Positions 35,153 through 45,249 are shown, numbered from the stretch's first letter. The stretch is 64,000 nt of DNA from Membranihabitans marinus (GCF_019802045.1 NZ_JAHVHU010000006.1:62001-126000), one strand, 5' to 3'. The notes: generated by a model not told the origin, from the letters alone. Program-made: numbers and translations.

Positions 35153-37075
35153 ATGACCCGGAAACTGACCATCCTATTGCCTTATTTCCTGCTCTGTGTG
35201 CTATTCACACAAGCTCAGCCATCTGAACCACCCGCTGATAAAGTGGAAGTCACCTTCCCGGAATACACCATAGAATCTGTTCCTTACGAAATCACGATAA
35301 CCAAGGGCGATGATTATTCCGGTCCCCTTTCGCTTTCCGTCAACGGAAAAAGTCAAGCGGTTACACTTAAAAACGGAGTCGGAATCCTGGATCTTACAGC
35401 GGAGAAAAACACCCCGGTCACCATCGCTGCGTCTGGTCAAACCTTTTACTTTACCCCGAAGTCTATTCCACTCTGGTGGTCTATTTTGCCCCCCCTCATC
35501 GCAATAGCCTTGGCTTTGATCTTTCGGGAAGTCGTCACTTCCCTGTTTGCAGGCATCGTTTTCGGAGCCGTGGTCCTGGGCGTCTATGCCCATGGTGCGA
35601 TGGGTCTGATCTATGGAATGATGCGGACCATTGACACCTATATATTGAATGCTCTGACCGATGGTGGCCATATGTCGATCATCCTTTTTTCGATGCTTAT
35701 CGGCGGCACAGTAGCGGTGATATCGAAGAATGGGGGCATGCAAGGCATCGTAGATCACATCTCAGCCCGGGCGACTACCGCCAAATCCGGCCAACTGGCC
35801 ACCTGGCTGATGGGGATTATTATCTTTTTTGATGACTATGCGAACACCCTGGTCGTGGGGAACACCATGCGTTCTGTAACGGATCGACTGCGGATATCCA
35901 GGGAAAAACTGGCCTACATCGTCGACTCTACCGCTGCGCCGGTAGCTTCCATCGCTTTTGTGACCACCTGGATCGGCGCCGAGCTGGGCTACATCGAAAG
36001 CGGTATTCAGAATCTGGAAACCCTCAACGAAGGCGTGTATGCGACCTTCATCCTATCGTTGCAATACTCCTTCTACCCGATATTCACCCTCGCATTTATC
36101 TTGTTTTTGATTCTTCAGAACAAAGATTTTGGCCCCATGCATCGGGCCGAAACCAGAGCCCGGACCACCGGCGTCGTTTCCTCTACCCAAACGACAACCC
36201 TGCTGGATAAGGACGACCTCTCCGAATTTAAGACCAAAAAAGGGATCCGGTCCAAATGGTACAACGCGGTGGTTCCGATCGGCGTCATCATCGTCGGCAC
36301 GCTGGCCGGACTGCTGTATACGGGCTGGGACACCGAGGTGTGGAACAATCCAGACCATGCCCTGGGCCTCAAACTATCAGAAATCATCGGAAGCGCCGAT
36401 TCATACAAAGCACTCTTGTGGTCGTCGCTCGCGGGTCTAATCGTGGCCGCCATCATGACCATCAGCCAACGCATCATGAACATCACGGAGGTCATCACCT
36501 CCACCAGCAGCGGCTTCAAAACCATGATGGAGGCGGTCATTATCCTGACTCTGGCCTGGAGTCTGGCAGAAATTACCGCCGAAATGCATACCGCTGTATT
36601 TCTGACCCGATTCCTGGAAGCAAATATCACCCCGGTACTCATCCCGGTGATCACTTTTATACTGGCCGCTCTGGTGGCCTTTTCAACCGGATCGTCCTGG
36701 GGCACCATGGCCATCCTGTACCCGCTGATCCTGCCAGCTTCATGGATCATGACGGAATCAGCCGGGTTTGAATACGATTATGCGCTGTCCATTTTTCACA
36801 ACGTCACCGCCAGTGTATTGGCCGGAAGTGTGCTTGGAGATCATTGTTCACCGATCTCCGATACGACCATATTGAGTTCGCTGGCATCTTCCTGTCACCA
36901 CATCGATCATGTACAGACTCAAATGCCCTATGCACTCACCGTCGGTGCAGTGGCGATCGTTTTCGGTATTATACCGGCGGCTATGGGAATTTCTTCCTGG
37001 ATCCTGTTCCCCGTCGGATTAGTGATCCTTTATTTGATCGTTCGGTTTTTTGGCAAATCCTATGAAAAGATCTAA
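35153..37075 (+). CDS. NhaC-family Na+/H+ antiporter-like transporter with N-terminal periplasmic domain
   Basis: 640 residues. Residues 1-21 look like a cleavable signal (LTILLPYFLLCVLFTQAQ). Residues ~28-100 are a soluble beta-rich domain (EVTFPEYTIESVPYEITIT, TVAASGQTFYF-like strands). Transmembrane segments start at ~105 (SILPPLIAIALALIFREVV). The family core is clear: ISKNGGMQGIVDHI, GIIIFFDDYANTLVVGN, DSTAAPVASIAFVTTWIGAE, FSTGSSWGTMAILYPLI, and LGDHCSPISDTTILSSLASS. It exchanges protons for Na+ or an organic ion. The extra N-terminal domain is unusual for NhaC. Monocistronic, 175 bases before the ThuA operon. Confidence 0.88.
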   Translation: MTRKLTILLPYFLLCVLFTQAQPSEPPADKVEVTFPEYTIESVPYEITITKGDDYSGPLSLSVNGKSQAVTLKNGVGILDLTAEKNTPVTIAASGQTFYFTPKSIPLWWSILPPLIAIALALIFREVVTSLFAGIVFGAVVLGVYAHGAMGLIYGMMRTIDTYILNALTDGGHMSIILFSMLIGGTVAVISKNGGMQGIVDHISARATTAKSGQLATWLMGIIIFFDDYANTLVVGNTMRSVTDRLRISREKLAYIVDSTAAPVASIAFVTTWIGAELGYIESGIQNLETLNEGVYATFILSLQYSFYPIFTLAFILFLILQNKDFGPMHRAETRARTTGVVSSTQTTTLLDKDDLSEFKTKKGIRSKWYNAVVPIGVIIVGTLAGLLYTGWDTEVWNNPDHALGLKLSEIIGSADSYKALLWSSLAGLIVAAIMTISQRIMNITEVITSTSSGFKTMMEAVIILTLAWSLAEITAEMHTAVFLTRFLEANITPVLIPVITFILAALVAFSTGSSWGTMAILYPLILPASWIMTESAGFEYDYALSIFHNVTASVLAGSVLGDHCSPISDTTILSSLASSCHHIDHVQTQMPYALTVGAVAIVFGIIPAAMGISSWILFPVGLVILYLIVRFFGKSYEKI

Positions 37076-37250
37076 TCCAATGACTGTTCATCAACTCCCC
37101 TGAAAAAATTTTTTCGCAATCGATTAAGGAAAAATTTCTAATTGGCATAAAATAAATTTATCTTCATGCGGCAAGCGGCAGAGCTACCCGAATTAGGAGA
37201 AATTTCTTTAAATTAGCTACTGCTCATTTGTTCATCAATCATCTAACTCA

Positions 37251-38054
37251 ATGAAAATACCTAAAACTGTATTTGTACTCACGATCGTGGTGTTGTTCTT
37301 CGCTTTGATCAACACCTCAGTGACTTATGCGTTTCTTCCAGCTGATGCTAAAAAACCACACGTATTAATCTACACCAAAAACGGAGAAGGTTTTGTCCAT
37401 AAAAACATTCCGGCCAGCATCAAAGCACTGGAGAAACTGCTCCAGGAGAACAAGATGACCTACGAATCCAGTGAGGATCCGGCCTTGTTCACCAAGGACA
37501 ATCTTCAGAAATACGACCTGCTTATTTTTTCCAACACCAACAACGATGCATTTGACACCGATCAGCAGCGACAGGCTTTCCAGAATTACATTCAAAACGG
37601 TGGTGGTTTTGTCGGTATTCACTCGGCGAGCGGGTCAGAACGAAACTGGCCCTGGTATTGGGCCATGCTCGGTGGCAAATTTTTTAGGCACTCCAAATTT
37701 CAGTCATTTAATATTGTCAAAATTGACCCGAATCATCCGGCAGCTCAGCCCGTACCGGATTACTGGGAACGGGAAGATGAAAGTTATTACCTCAAAGAAC
37801 TGAATCCGGACATTCACGTCATTCTGGCCACAGACCTGGCCTCCATTGATGACCCCAAACTGGAAGAATATCCATCCAATACCTTCGGGAAGTATTTTCC
37901 GGTGTCCTGGTGCCACCATTTTGATGGCGGTCACCAATGGTACACCTCCCTGGGACATTCCCCAGAACATTATGATGATCCGGTATTTATGAATCACATC
38001 CTGGGAGGTATCCAATGGGTCCTGGATGCCCGATCAAATCAAAAAAACAAATAG
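37251..38054 (+). CDS. ThuA-domain protein (trehalose-utilisation-like), secreted
   Basis: 267 residues with a hydrophobic signal (FVLTIVVLFFALINTSVTYA). The ThuA domain, a glutamine-amidotransferase-like fold, fills the rest: HVLIYTKNGEGFVHKNIPA, YDLLIFSNTNNDAF, the conserved GGGFVGIHSASGSE, and the late PVSWCHHFDGGHQWYTSLGH. ThuA proteins are encoded in sugar-oxidation loci, but the catalysed step is not established here. First gene of a tight operon: the next start lies two bases after this stop (TAGTGATG). Confidence 0.9.
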   Translation: MKIPKTVFVLTIVVLFFALINTSVTYAFLPADAKKPHVLIYTKNGEGFVHKNIPASIKALEKLLQENKMTYESSEDPALFTKDNLQKYDLLIFSNTNNDAFDTDQQRQAFQNYIQNGGGFVGIHSASGSERNWPWYWAMLGGKFFRHSKFQSFNIVKIDPNHPAAQPVPDYWEREDESYYLKELNPDIHVILATDLASIDDPKLEEYPSNTFGKYFPVSWCHHFDGGHQWYTSLGHSPEHYDDPVFMNHILGGIQWVLDARSNQKNK

Positions 38055-38056
38055 TG

Positions 38057-39466
38057 ATGAAACGAAGAAATTTTATAAAAAATAGCGCCTGGGGGACGGC
38101 TGGTGCCCTCGTAGTACCTCATATTATTCCATCGCACGTACTGGGGAAAAACGCACCCAACAGCAAAATTCAAGTCGGACAAATTGGATTTGGCCGAATC
38201 GCCCGTTCCCACGACTTGCCGGAAACCATCAAACACATGGACCTGGCTCGTGTCGTCGCCGTATCTGATGTGGATCGAGACCGCATGGATCAAGGTAAGC
38301 AATGGGTTCAAGAGTATTACAAAGGAAAAAACAAAGGAGATGATTACATGAATGTCAGTACCTTCCAGGATTATCGGGACCTGCTCGCTGATCCTTCCAT
38401 TGATGCTGTCATCATTAGTACACCGGATCACTGGCATGCGCAGCCCGCCATGGAAGCAGCGTTGTCCGGAAAAGATATTTATCTCCAAAAACCGACTTCC
38501 CTAACCATCGAGGAAGGTCGTATGATGAGTGACACCATCCATCAGACCGGTGCCGTATTTCAACTCGGTAGTCAACAGCGATCGATGAATCCCTGGCCCC
38601 AGTTCAAAAAAGCCTGTGAATTGGTCCGAAATGGTCGCATCGGGGATGTGGTAAAGGTAGAAGTCGGACTTCCCGGTGATCCCTCCGGCGAAGAACAACC
38701 CAAAATGCCCATACCTAAAAATCTGGATTATGATCTCTGGCTGGGTTCTACCCCGGAAGTGTACTATACCGAAAAGCGGGTACATCCGCAAGATGGATTT
38801 TCCCGGCCAGGCTGGCTCCGATGTGAACAGTTTGGTGCTGGCATGATTACCGGATGGGGGGTACACCATATAGACATTGCGCATTGGGGAATGGGAACCG
38901 AATTCACCGGTCCGGTCGAAATGGAAGCGACGGCCCAATTCCCCACCTCGGGCTTATGGAATGTACACGGTGATTTTAAGGTCAAAGCCCGTTACGCCAA
39001 TGGGGCCGAGATGGAAGTCAGTGGTGACTTTCCCAATGGTGTGAAATTCATAGGGACCGACGGCTGGATCTTTGTCACCCGGGGCAATGCCAAAGTCACC
39101 GATTCCGACCCCACTTCCTCCAGCTCGGGAAAATCTCCCTTCCAGGCCAGCGATCCCAAAATTCTTACTTCCGAAATTGGTCCGGATGAGATTCATTTGT
39201 ACGAAAGCCCGGAACAACACAAAAACTGGCTGGACTGCATCAAGACCAGAGGTCTGACCATCTCGCCCGCGGAGGTAGCGCATCGATCGTGCTCTGCCTG
39301 CCTGGTCTACCACATTGCCATGAAACTTCCCGGCAAATTATACTGGGACCCTGTAAAGGAACGTTTCAAAAATAATGACAAGGCCAATGAGATGCTCGCT
39401 CGTCATCAACGATATCCGTACGGCACCCATTTTGCACAAAACTTTCTAAAACCTTCTGCCCCATGA
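38057..39466 (+). CDS. Tat-exported Gfo/Idh/MocA oxidoreductase
   Basis: 469 residues from ATG 38057. An upstream frame extension to 38015 would overlap ThuA and hide the Tat signal KRRNFIKNSAWGTAG. The Rossmann domain follows (QVGQIGFGRIARSHDLPE), then ISTPDHWHAQPAMEAALSGK and the family signature LQKPTSLTIEEGR. The substrate domain shows ITGWGVHHIDIAHWGMG, the conserved acid/His region. It likely oxidises a sugar derivative in the periplasm with a bound nicotinamide cofactor. Second gene of the ThuA operon; its stop overlaps the next start (ATGA at 39463). Confidence 0.92.
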   Translation: MKRRNFIKNSAWGTAGALVVPHIIPSHVLGKNAPNSKIQVGQIGFGRIARSHDLPETIKHMDLARVVAVSDVDRDRMDQGKQWVQEYYKGKNKGDDYMNVSTFQDYRDLLADPSIDAVIISTPDHWHAQPAMEAALSGKDIYLQKPTSLTIEEGRMMSDTIHQTGAVFQLGSQQRSMNPWPQFKKACELVRNGRIGDVVKVEVGLPGDPSGEEQPKMPIPKNLDYDLWLGSTPEVYYTEKRVHPQDGFSRPGWLRCEQFGAGMITGWGVHHIDIAHWGMGTEFTGPVEMEATAQFPTSGLWNVHGDFKVKARYANGAEMEVSGDFPNGVKFIGTDGWIFVTRGNAKVTDSDPTSSSSGKSPFQASDPKILTSEIGPDEIHLYESPEQHKNWLDCIKTRGLTISPAEVAHRSCSACLVYHIAMKLPGKLYWDPVKERFKNNDKANEMLARHQRYPYGTHFAQNFLKPSAP

Positions 39467-40890
39467 TTCGACTTTTATCAGCTGTTTTATTGATCGGTGG
39501 CAGCCTCGCTGCCTGCCAGCAAATCAAAGATGCCCAACCTAAGAAAACATACCTGGCTACTCTGATGACCCTGGATCCCGGCCATTTTCATTCTGCATTG
39601 GTGCAGAAAAACATGTATCCCGAGGTCGATACCACCGCCTATGTCTACGCTCCCGCAGGGGATGATGTGCAGATGCACCTATCCAAAATAGAACAGTACA
39701 ATAATCGGGCAGATAACCCGACAAATTGGAATGAAGTGGTTTATACCGGACCGGATTTTGCTGAGAAAATGTTTGAAGAAAAACCCGGAAATGTGATGGT
39801 CGTGGCTGGCAACAACCAAAAAAAGACCAACTATATCCTGCGAGCCGTTCAGGATTCGATCCATGTCTACGCAGATAAACCAATGGCCATCAATGGGCAG
39901 AACTATGAAACTTTAAAAGAGGCTTTTGATATCGCTGATAAAAACGGGGTTTTGATTTATGATATCATGACCGAGCGCTTTGAAATTACGACCATCTTGC
40001 AGCGTCGACTTTCCCAATTAACCACCGTATTTGGTGAAGTTGCCGAAAGCACACCCGACACACCAGCAATCACTAAAGAGAGTGTCCATCATTTTTCCAA
40101 GATGGTTTCAGGTAGTCATCTGATCCGTCCGGCCTGGTTTTTTGATATTGACCAACAAGGGGCAGGTATCGTGGATGTCTCCACACACCTCGTCGATCTG
40201 ATCATGTGGTCCCTCTACCCGAAGGCCAACCTAAAACCTGAAGATGCAGAAATCGTCAAAACCCGACAGTGGTCCACAGACCTGACACCAGAACAGTTTA
40301 AAAAAGTTACCGGACTGGATGAGTTTCCAGGCTATCTGAAAAAAGATGTGCTGAATGACTCCGTGCTCCAGGTCTATTCCAATGGAGAGATCGTTTTCAA
40401 ACTCCGGGAAAAATATGGCAAATCATCCGTAATATGGAATTTTGAAGCGCCACCAGGCAGTAAAGACACCCATTTTTCCAGATTCAGGGGAACCAAATCA
40501 GACCTGGTCATCCGCCAGGATTCCTCCACCAATTTTCAACCAACGCTGTTTATCGAGCCTCATGGCAAATTTGACCGCTCCAAATGGGAGATGACGCTAA
40601 ACGCAGCGCTGGACATTGTACACAAAGAATGGCCCAATGTTGATTTTCATTTTTCAGACAACAAATTTATCATAGATATTCCGGACAAATACAAGGTCGG
40701 TCACGAAGCGCACTTTACACAGGTGACCAAGAAGTACCTCGATTATCTAAAAAACGGCTCGATTCCTCAATGGGAAAAAGACTTTATGCTGACTAAGTAT
40801 TACATCACAACAAAAGCATACGAAGACAGTCTCCGACAGATGAAAGAAGCTTCGGAAGCCGAAGATAAAGAATCAGAGGAACCTCAATAA
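39463..40890 (+). CDS. Gfo/Idh-like lipoprotein with 'putative oxidoreductase C-terminal' domain
   Basis: 475 residues. The lipobox SLAAC puts the lipidated cysteine at residue 18. The N-terminal half is a divergent Rossmann domain (ATLMTLDPGHFHSALVQK, VMVVAGNNQKKTNYILRAV, VYADKPMAING). The C-terminal half has FDIDQQGAGIVDVSTHLVDL and IWNFEAPPGSKDTHFSRFRG, diagnostic of this family. The usual glycine-rich nucleotide loop is weak, so cofactor binding is uncertain. It overlaps the upstream Gfo/Idh gene by ATGA and precedes the PmoA-like gene by 10 bases, so one mRNA is likely. Probably works with the other enzymes of the operon on the same sugar. Confidence 0.87.
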   Translation: MIRLLSAVLLIGGSLAACQQIKDAQPKKTYLATLMTLDPGHFHSALVQKNMYPEVDTTAYVYAPAGDDVQMHLSKIEQYNNRADNPTNWNEVVYTGPDFAEKMFEEKPGNVMVVAGNNQKKTNYILRAVQDSIHVYADKPMAINGQNYETLKEAFDIADKNGVLIYDIMTERFEITTILQRRLSQLTTVFGEVAESTPDTPAITKESVHHFSKMVSGSHLIRPAWFFDIDQQGAGIVDVSTHLVDLIMWSLYPKANLKPEDAEIVKTRQWSTDLTPEQFKKVTGLDEFPGYLKKDVLNDSVLQVYSNGEIVFKLREKYGKSSVIWNFEAPPGSKDTHFSRFRGTKSDLVIRQDSSTNFQPTLFIEPHGKFDRSKWEMTLNAALDIVHKEWPNVDFHFSDNKFIIDIPDKYKVGHEAHFTQVTKKYLDYLKNGSIPQWEKDFMLTKYYITTKAYEDSLRQMKEASEAEDKESEEPQ

Positions 40891-40900
40891 TTAAATCAAT

Positions 40901-42163
40901 ATGCAGGTAGGTCGACCAAATATACTCTGGCTCATATTCCTGTGTGCAAGTGTGGCATTGAATCATAACCACGCCCAGGAAACGACGACAGTTTCATTTG
41001 CCATACCCTCCAAAGGCACAGGTATGGATGCTTTGATTTTCCATCAAGACATCGATGGTGTCAAAATATTCGGTAGTGATTCCACAAACTCCTGGCAATT
41101 ATATCAAAAAATTGGTGGAGAATGGACGCCCCGGCTTTCCCAAATCAAACTTGGCAGTCCCAATCAACTTTACGGCCAGTACCAAGATACCGACCAAACC
41201 GGAGCGGCTATTGAGTTCCAATGGCGACGGGAAAAACCAACCCCAACAGACAGGATCCGAATCGTAGACGATGGAAAATCCTTCCATTTTAAATTCAGGG
41301 ATTCGCTTTTGATGAGTTACCGATACCAATCCATGCCGGTCCCCGAAGGGGTATCACAAGTGTATAGTCGAAGTGGTTTTGTACATCCCTTGCGTACACT
41401 GAGCGGGAATCTGCTATCGCGCATCCAACCATCGGATCATTATCATCACTACGGGCTCTGGCATCCCTGGACTCACACAGAATACGATGGCGAAGAAATC
41501 GACTTTTGGAACCTGGCCAAAAAACAGGGTACCGTGCGATTTAATGATGTCGTCAGCTGGACGGAAGGTCCTTTATTTTCAGAACTCACGGTGATCCACG
41601 ATCACATTGTTCATCCGGGTCGCGGGGAACAGACGGTATTGAAAGAATTACTGACCTACCGGATCTATACTCCGTCCCCCAGTCAGAATCATTACATTCT
41701 GGATGTCATCTATCATATGAATCCCGCTACCCACCAACCACTCACGATCAAAGAATACCGATACGAAGGCTTTTCACTTCGGGGTCCGGTCCACTGGTCG
41801 GATGACAACGTCAACCTGCTTACATCCCAGGGCAAAAATAAATCCAACGGAAATGCCACCCGGGCAGAATGGATAAAAGTCACAGGTCCCGGCGATCAAT
41901 CCGGAACGAGCACCGTGGTTTTTATGACCCATCCTGCAAATTACAACTTCCCCGAACTCATCCGCATCTGGCCCACCGGTGCCAATGGCGGAAAAGAAAA
42001 CGTATTCATAAATTTCAATCCCACGCAGGACCGCGATTGGGTGATGAAACCCGGACAAACTTACACGCTTCAGTATAGGGTAATCGCTGGTGACCGGGAC
42101 TTTAGTGCGGATACACTGGATAAAATGTGGAGCCTCTATACCGGCAGACCTGGGAACGAGTAG
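40901..42163 (+). CDS. PmoA-like (DUF6807) secreted protein
   Basis: 420 residues with a signal peptide (ILWLIFLCASVALNHNHAQ). It carries the 'methane oxygenase PmoA' family pattern: PLRTLSGNLLSRIQPSDHY, then HHYGLWHPWTHTEYDGEEID, FYDPSC-region HPANYNFPELIRIWP and INFNPTQDRDW. Despite the name, the family has no demonstrated link to methane monooxygenase. It recurs in sugar-utilisation loci of Bacteroidota and Planctomycetes and may be a galactose-mutarotase-like fold protein. The His-rich block suggests metal or sugar binding. Last gene of the ThuA operon. Confidence 0.85.
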   Translation: MQVGRPNILWLIFLCASVALNHNHAQETTTVSFAIPSKGTGMDALIFHQDIDGVKIFGSDSTNSWQLYQKIGGEWTPRLSQIKLGSPNQLYGQYQDTDQTGAAIEFQWRREKPTPTDRIRIVDDGKSFHFKFRDSLLMSYRYQSMPVPEGVSQVYSRSGFVHPLRTLSGNLLSRIQPSDHYHHYGLWHPWTHTEYDGEEIDFWNLAKKQGTVRFNDVVSWTEGPLFSELTVIHDHIVHPGRGEQTVLKELLTYRIYTPSPSQNHYILDVIYHMNPATHQPLTIKEYRYEGFSLRGPVHWSDDNVNLLTSQGKNKSNGNATRAEWIKVTGPGDQSGTSTVVFMTHPANYNFPELIRIWPTGANGGKENVFINFNPTQDRDWVMKPGQTYTLQYRVIAGDRDFSADTLDKMWSLYTGRPGNE

Positions 42164-42268
42164 AATAATAAATAAAAGTCTTAACAGCAGAAAGGTGTAA
42201 CGCGGCTCCCTTTCTCACACCCCCCGCTGCAGCCTCCTTCCCCCAGTATCTTGCCATCCGGATGCAAT

Positions 42269-42541
42269 TTATCGTTCTACCTTAAAACCACTATAATTTT
42301 TACCATTTTGAATCTCCTCCCATTTCACTTCCTCGACTACGGCTCTTTCCGGCCCTTTATGCAGCCATTTCAGAAATGGACGAAAAGCCTGTTCATCACC
42401 CTGAGCTATTATTCGTACCGATCCATCCTGATGATTCCACACCCGGCCGGTTAATCCCAGCTGTCGGGCTTTATCTTGAGTACTGGCTCGAAAAAAAACA
42501 CCCTGCACCTGACCTGTCACCTTTAATTCAATTGTCTTCAT
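42269..42541 (-). CDS. acyP: Acylphosphatase
   Basis: About 90 residues from ATG 42541; a longer frame to 42595 would add 18 atypical residues. The signature is GQVQGVFFRASTQDKA, containing the catalytic Arg and phosphate loop, followed by GLTGRVWNHQDGSVRIIAQG with the catalytic Asn. It hydrolyses acyl phosphates. Length and motifs fit the family exactly. Oriented against the ThuA operon; the upstream neighbour on the same strand is the DUF3782-like gene. Confidence 0.93.
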   Translation of the reverse strand: MKTIELKVTGQVQGVFFRASTQDKARQLGLTGRVWNHQDGSVRIIAQGDEQAFRPFLKWLHKGPERAVVEEVKWEEIQNGKNYSGFKVER

Positions 42542-42588
42542 AAGAATAAATATAAGGAAGAAAGCTTGTCTTTCCCAAAGATAATGAA

Positions 42589-43125
42589 TCACCAATTATT
42601 GGGCACAAAATCCGGTGCATTCACGATACTGGCGCTGTCTCCGGTTGCCCCTATGACCCATAGATGTTGGTTCTCGGCAAAGACATCACTTTCCTCTTCT
42701 GCTCTCAGAAAGGCAATAGCTCCATGTATCTTGAATTCTTTATATCGAGGAATCCAGTTTTTGACCTGATCCAGTCGATACAGAAATTTCCGTACGTGCT
42801 TCACCCGTAGCGTTGTTTTTACCTCTACGATGACCATCTCGTCATCGTCGATTGCAATGATATCAAATTCATAGTGCTCCCCATTGAATTGACCTTTAAG
42901 GCGAGTCGAAGTTTCATTGACGTCGATTCCTCTTTCCCGCAGTATTCGAACCAGATCACCTTCTACAAGCGATTCCATTAACGTACCCCATTGGCTTTCA
43001 AAAAGTCTGGAAAGCCGATCTATGCTTTTTTTTAAATCTTCAGAGGCACGTTCCGAATCTCTCTTAGCTTCCAATAGTTGCTCTTCGAGCCGCTGGATTT
43101 TCTCTGCATTTATTGTTGGTGAACT
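42589..43125 (-). CDS. PD-(D/E)XK-fold protein of the DUF3782 type
   Basis: About 178 residues from ATG 43125 (MSSPTINAEKIQRLEEQLL); an upstream start at 43170 is less likely. The N-terminal ~60 residues form a Leu/Glu/Lys coiled coil (LEEQLLEAKRDSERASEDLK). The C-terminal domain has the nuclease core YEFDIIAIDDDEMVIVEVKT (Asp, then Glu-x-Lys), followed by FLYRLDQVKNWIPRY and IHGAIAFLRAE. Such proteins are widespread in Bacteroidota and cyanobacteria; nuclease activity is inferred from the motif only. Confidence 0.82.
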   Translation of the reverse strand, partial: SSPTINAEKIQRLEEQLLEAKRDSERASEDLKKSIDRLSRLFESQWGTLMESLVEGDLVRILRERGIDVNETSTRLKGQFNGEHYEFDIIAIDDDEMVIVEVKTTLRVKHVRKFLYRLDQVKNWIPRYKEFKIHGAIAFLRAEEESDVFAENQHLWVIGATGDSASIVNAPDFVPNNW

Positions 43126-43380
43126 CATGTTTGCTGGTTTTATACCTGCTACTGTCCATAATAACTGCATAGAGGATTAATTAGTTCATGCATTGCTCCT
43201 TATTCGTTTTAGACCAACAGACATTTTTCCGTCACCAACTTCATTTAGTTCTTCTCGCATTTTTGGGATCCACGGGTTTTCATATCTTTGAACCAGAGGT
43301 TCACCCAACCGTATGTGTTTAGTTCCCAAAATGATTTGAGTACCGAGACCGTTTCTTTTTAATGATTTTAACCATTTAAT

Positions 43381-45249
43381 ATGATGCTCCGCACCCTCTT
43401 ACTCCTTGCACTTTTTAGTCTGAATCTGACTTTTTATTCCTGTACCCGCAAGGCGCAACTTCAAAATGAGAAGACGAGCGTTGGCCCCATCATTAAAAAT
43501 GGTGAAGCACAGATCGTTCCGGCATTTTCAAATCCGGACCAATGGATTCAACAGGATTTATGGGTCGAGACCGAATTTGATACCGATGGCGATGGTCAGC
43601 CCGACCGCATGCACGTCAGCGTGACCCGCCCTTACCAGACCGACTCAGCGAATCTCAAACTGCCCGTCATATACATTACGAGCCCCTATTTTGCAGGAAC
43701 AGCTGTCAATGACAGAGGGTATTTTTGGAATGTTCGACACGAAGTGGGGGCACCACCACCCCAACGGCTCCATCCCCCGGCCATCCCCTACCGGGGTGAT
43801 CAAATGCGCCCTGTCATCTCAAGATCACACCTGCGGGAATGGGTGCCCCGGGGATACATCGTGGTTCATTCTTCTTCACCAGGCACCGGATTATCCGATG
43901 GATCACCGACCGTCGGAGGCAGGAATGAAACATTGGCGCCCAAAGCGGTCATCGACTGGTTGTGTGGTCGTGCCAAAGGATTTAGCTCAAGGGAAGGTCA
44001 GGAAGAAGTCAAGGCCTATTGGTCCACAGGAAAAGTGGGCATGACAGGCACTTCCTACAATGGGACCTTACCTATAGCTGCTGCCACGACCGGGGTGGAG
44101 GGCCTAGAGGCCATCATCCCCATTGCTCCGAACACGTCGTACTACCACTATTACCGCTCGCATGGACTGGTTCGATCGCCAGGTGGTTATATTGGTGAAG
44201 ACATTGATGTACTATATGATTTTATTCACAGCGGACTTCCAGCAAAACGAGCCTATGCGGATTCTGTTTACCGGGATACTGAAATGGCAGAAGGCATGGA
44301 TCGGATCACCGGCGATTACAATGATTTTTGGAAAGGCCGGGACTATCTTCATCAACTGAGCTCGATGAAAGCTGCTCTGTTGATGTCGCATGGATTCAAC
44401 GACTGGAATGTGATGCCAGAGCACAGCCTACGAATATATGAAGCGGTGAAAACGTTGGGTGTTCCCGCTCAAATATTTTATCACCAAGCGGGTCATGGGG
44501 GACCGCCTCCACTGTGGATGATGAACCGGTGGTTTACCCGGTACCTCCACGGTGTAAAAAATGGCGTAGAAGATGATCCCAAAGCCTGGATCGTGCGAGA
44601 AGATATGGATCGAACCCAACCAACTGCCTATGAGGATTATCCAAATCCACAGGCTTCATCGGTTAACCTCCGCCTACAGCCAGGTGGTCACCAAAATGGG
44701 GCATTATCTTTAAACCCTGCTCCCACTGTTAATACCACCGAAACACTCATAGACAACGTCAATTTGAGCGGTACTCAATTGGCCAGAGTGAGTCAAAGTA
44801 AGCACCGTTTGTTATATACTACCACGCCGCTGAAGGAACCCATTCATCTTTCCGGACGTCCCGAAATCACCATCCGTGCTGCTGCCAGCAAACCGGCGGT
44901 GAATCTGTCCGTATGGCTGGTTTCATTGCCCTGGGAAGAATCGGAAACGACCTACATCTATGACAATCTCATCACGCGTGGATGGGCCGATCTGCAGAAT
45001 GCTGAATCCCTTTCATCAAGTGAACCATTGGAACCCGGGAAGTTTTATGAAATAACATTTTCACTTCAACCCGATGATCAAATCATCCCCCCCGGACAGC
45101 AAATCGGATTGATGATCTTTTCCAGCGACAAGGAATTCACTTTATGGCCGGAGCCGGGAACCGAATTGAGTGTGGATATTGGTTCCACGACGCTACGATT
45201 ACCTGTCGTCGGTGGAGAGCACGCGTGGAAAAATGCAACGGGCGAGTAA
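43381..45249 (+). CDS. CocE/NonD-family hydrolase, Xaa-Pro dipeptidyl-peptidase type, lipoprotein
   Basis: 622 residues. The signal peptide ends LTFYSC, a lipobox. The alpha/beta-hydrolase domain has the nucleophile Ser225 in GMTGTSYNG, Asp341 in SHGFNDWNVMPEH and His372 in QAGHGGPP, a complete catalytic triad. The C-terminal ~200 residues are the jelly-roll domain of this family (LSGRPEITIRAAASKPAVNL, NLITRGWADLQNA). It would remove X-Pro dipeptides from peptides, or hydrolyse esters, in the periplasm or at the cell surface. Stand-alone gene. Confidence 0.9.
   Translation: MMLRTLLLLALFSLNLTFYSCTRKAQLQNEKTSVGPIIKNGEAQIVPAFSNPDQWIQQDLWVETEFDTDGDGQPDRMHVSVTRPYQTDSANLKLPVIYITSPYFAGTAVNDRGYFWNVRHEVGAPPPQRLHPPAIPYRGDQMRPVISRSHLREWVPRGYIVVHSSSPGTGLSDGSPTVGGRNETLAPKAVIDWLCGRAKGFSSREGQEEVKAYWSTGKVGMTGTSYNGTLPIAAATTGVEGLEAIIPIAPNTSYYHYYRSHGLVRSPGGYIGEDIDVLYDFIHSGLPAKRAYADSVYRDTEMAEGMDRITGDYNDFWKGRDYLHQLSSMKAALLMSHGFNDWNVMPEHSLRIYEAVKTLGVPAQIFYHQAGHGGPPPLWMMNRWFTRYLHGVKNGVEDDPKAWIVREDMDRTQPTAYEDYPNPQASSVNLRLQPGGHQNGALSLNPAPTVNTTETLIDNVNLSGTQLARVSQSKHRLLYTTTPLKEPIHLSGRPEITIRAAASKPAVNLSVWLVSLPWEESETTYIYDNLITRGWADLQNAESLSSSEPLEPGKFYEITFSLQPDDQIIPPGQQIGLMIFSSDKEFTLWPEPGTELSVDIGSTTLRLPVVGGEHAWKNATGE

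Noticed and set aside
35201-35758. 185-residue minus-strand frame inside the antiporter gene
   Set aside because: Antisense shadow of a clearly real NhaC-family gene; His/Arg/Asp-rich and without domains.
36115-36771. Two long overlapping frames (211 and 171 residues) inside the antiporter gene
   Set aside because: Both are shadows caused by the codon pattern of the real gene; no start context or motif.
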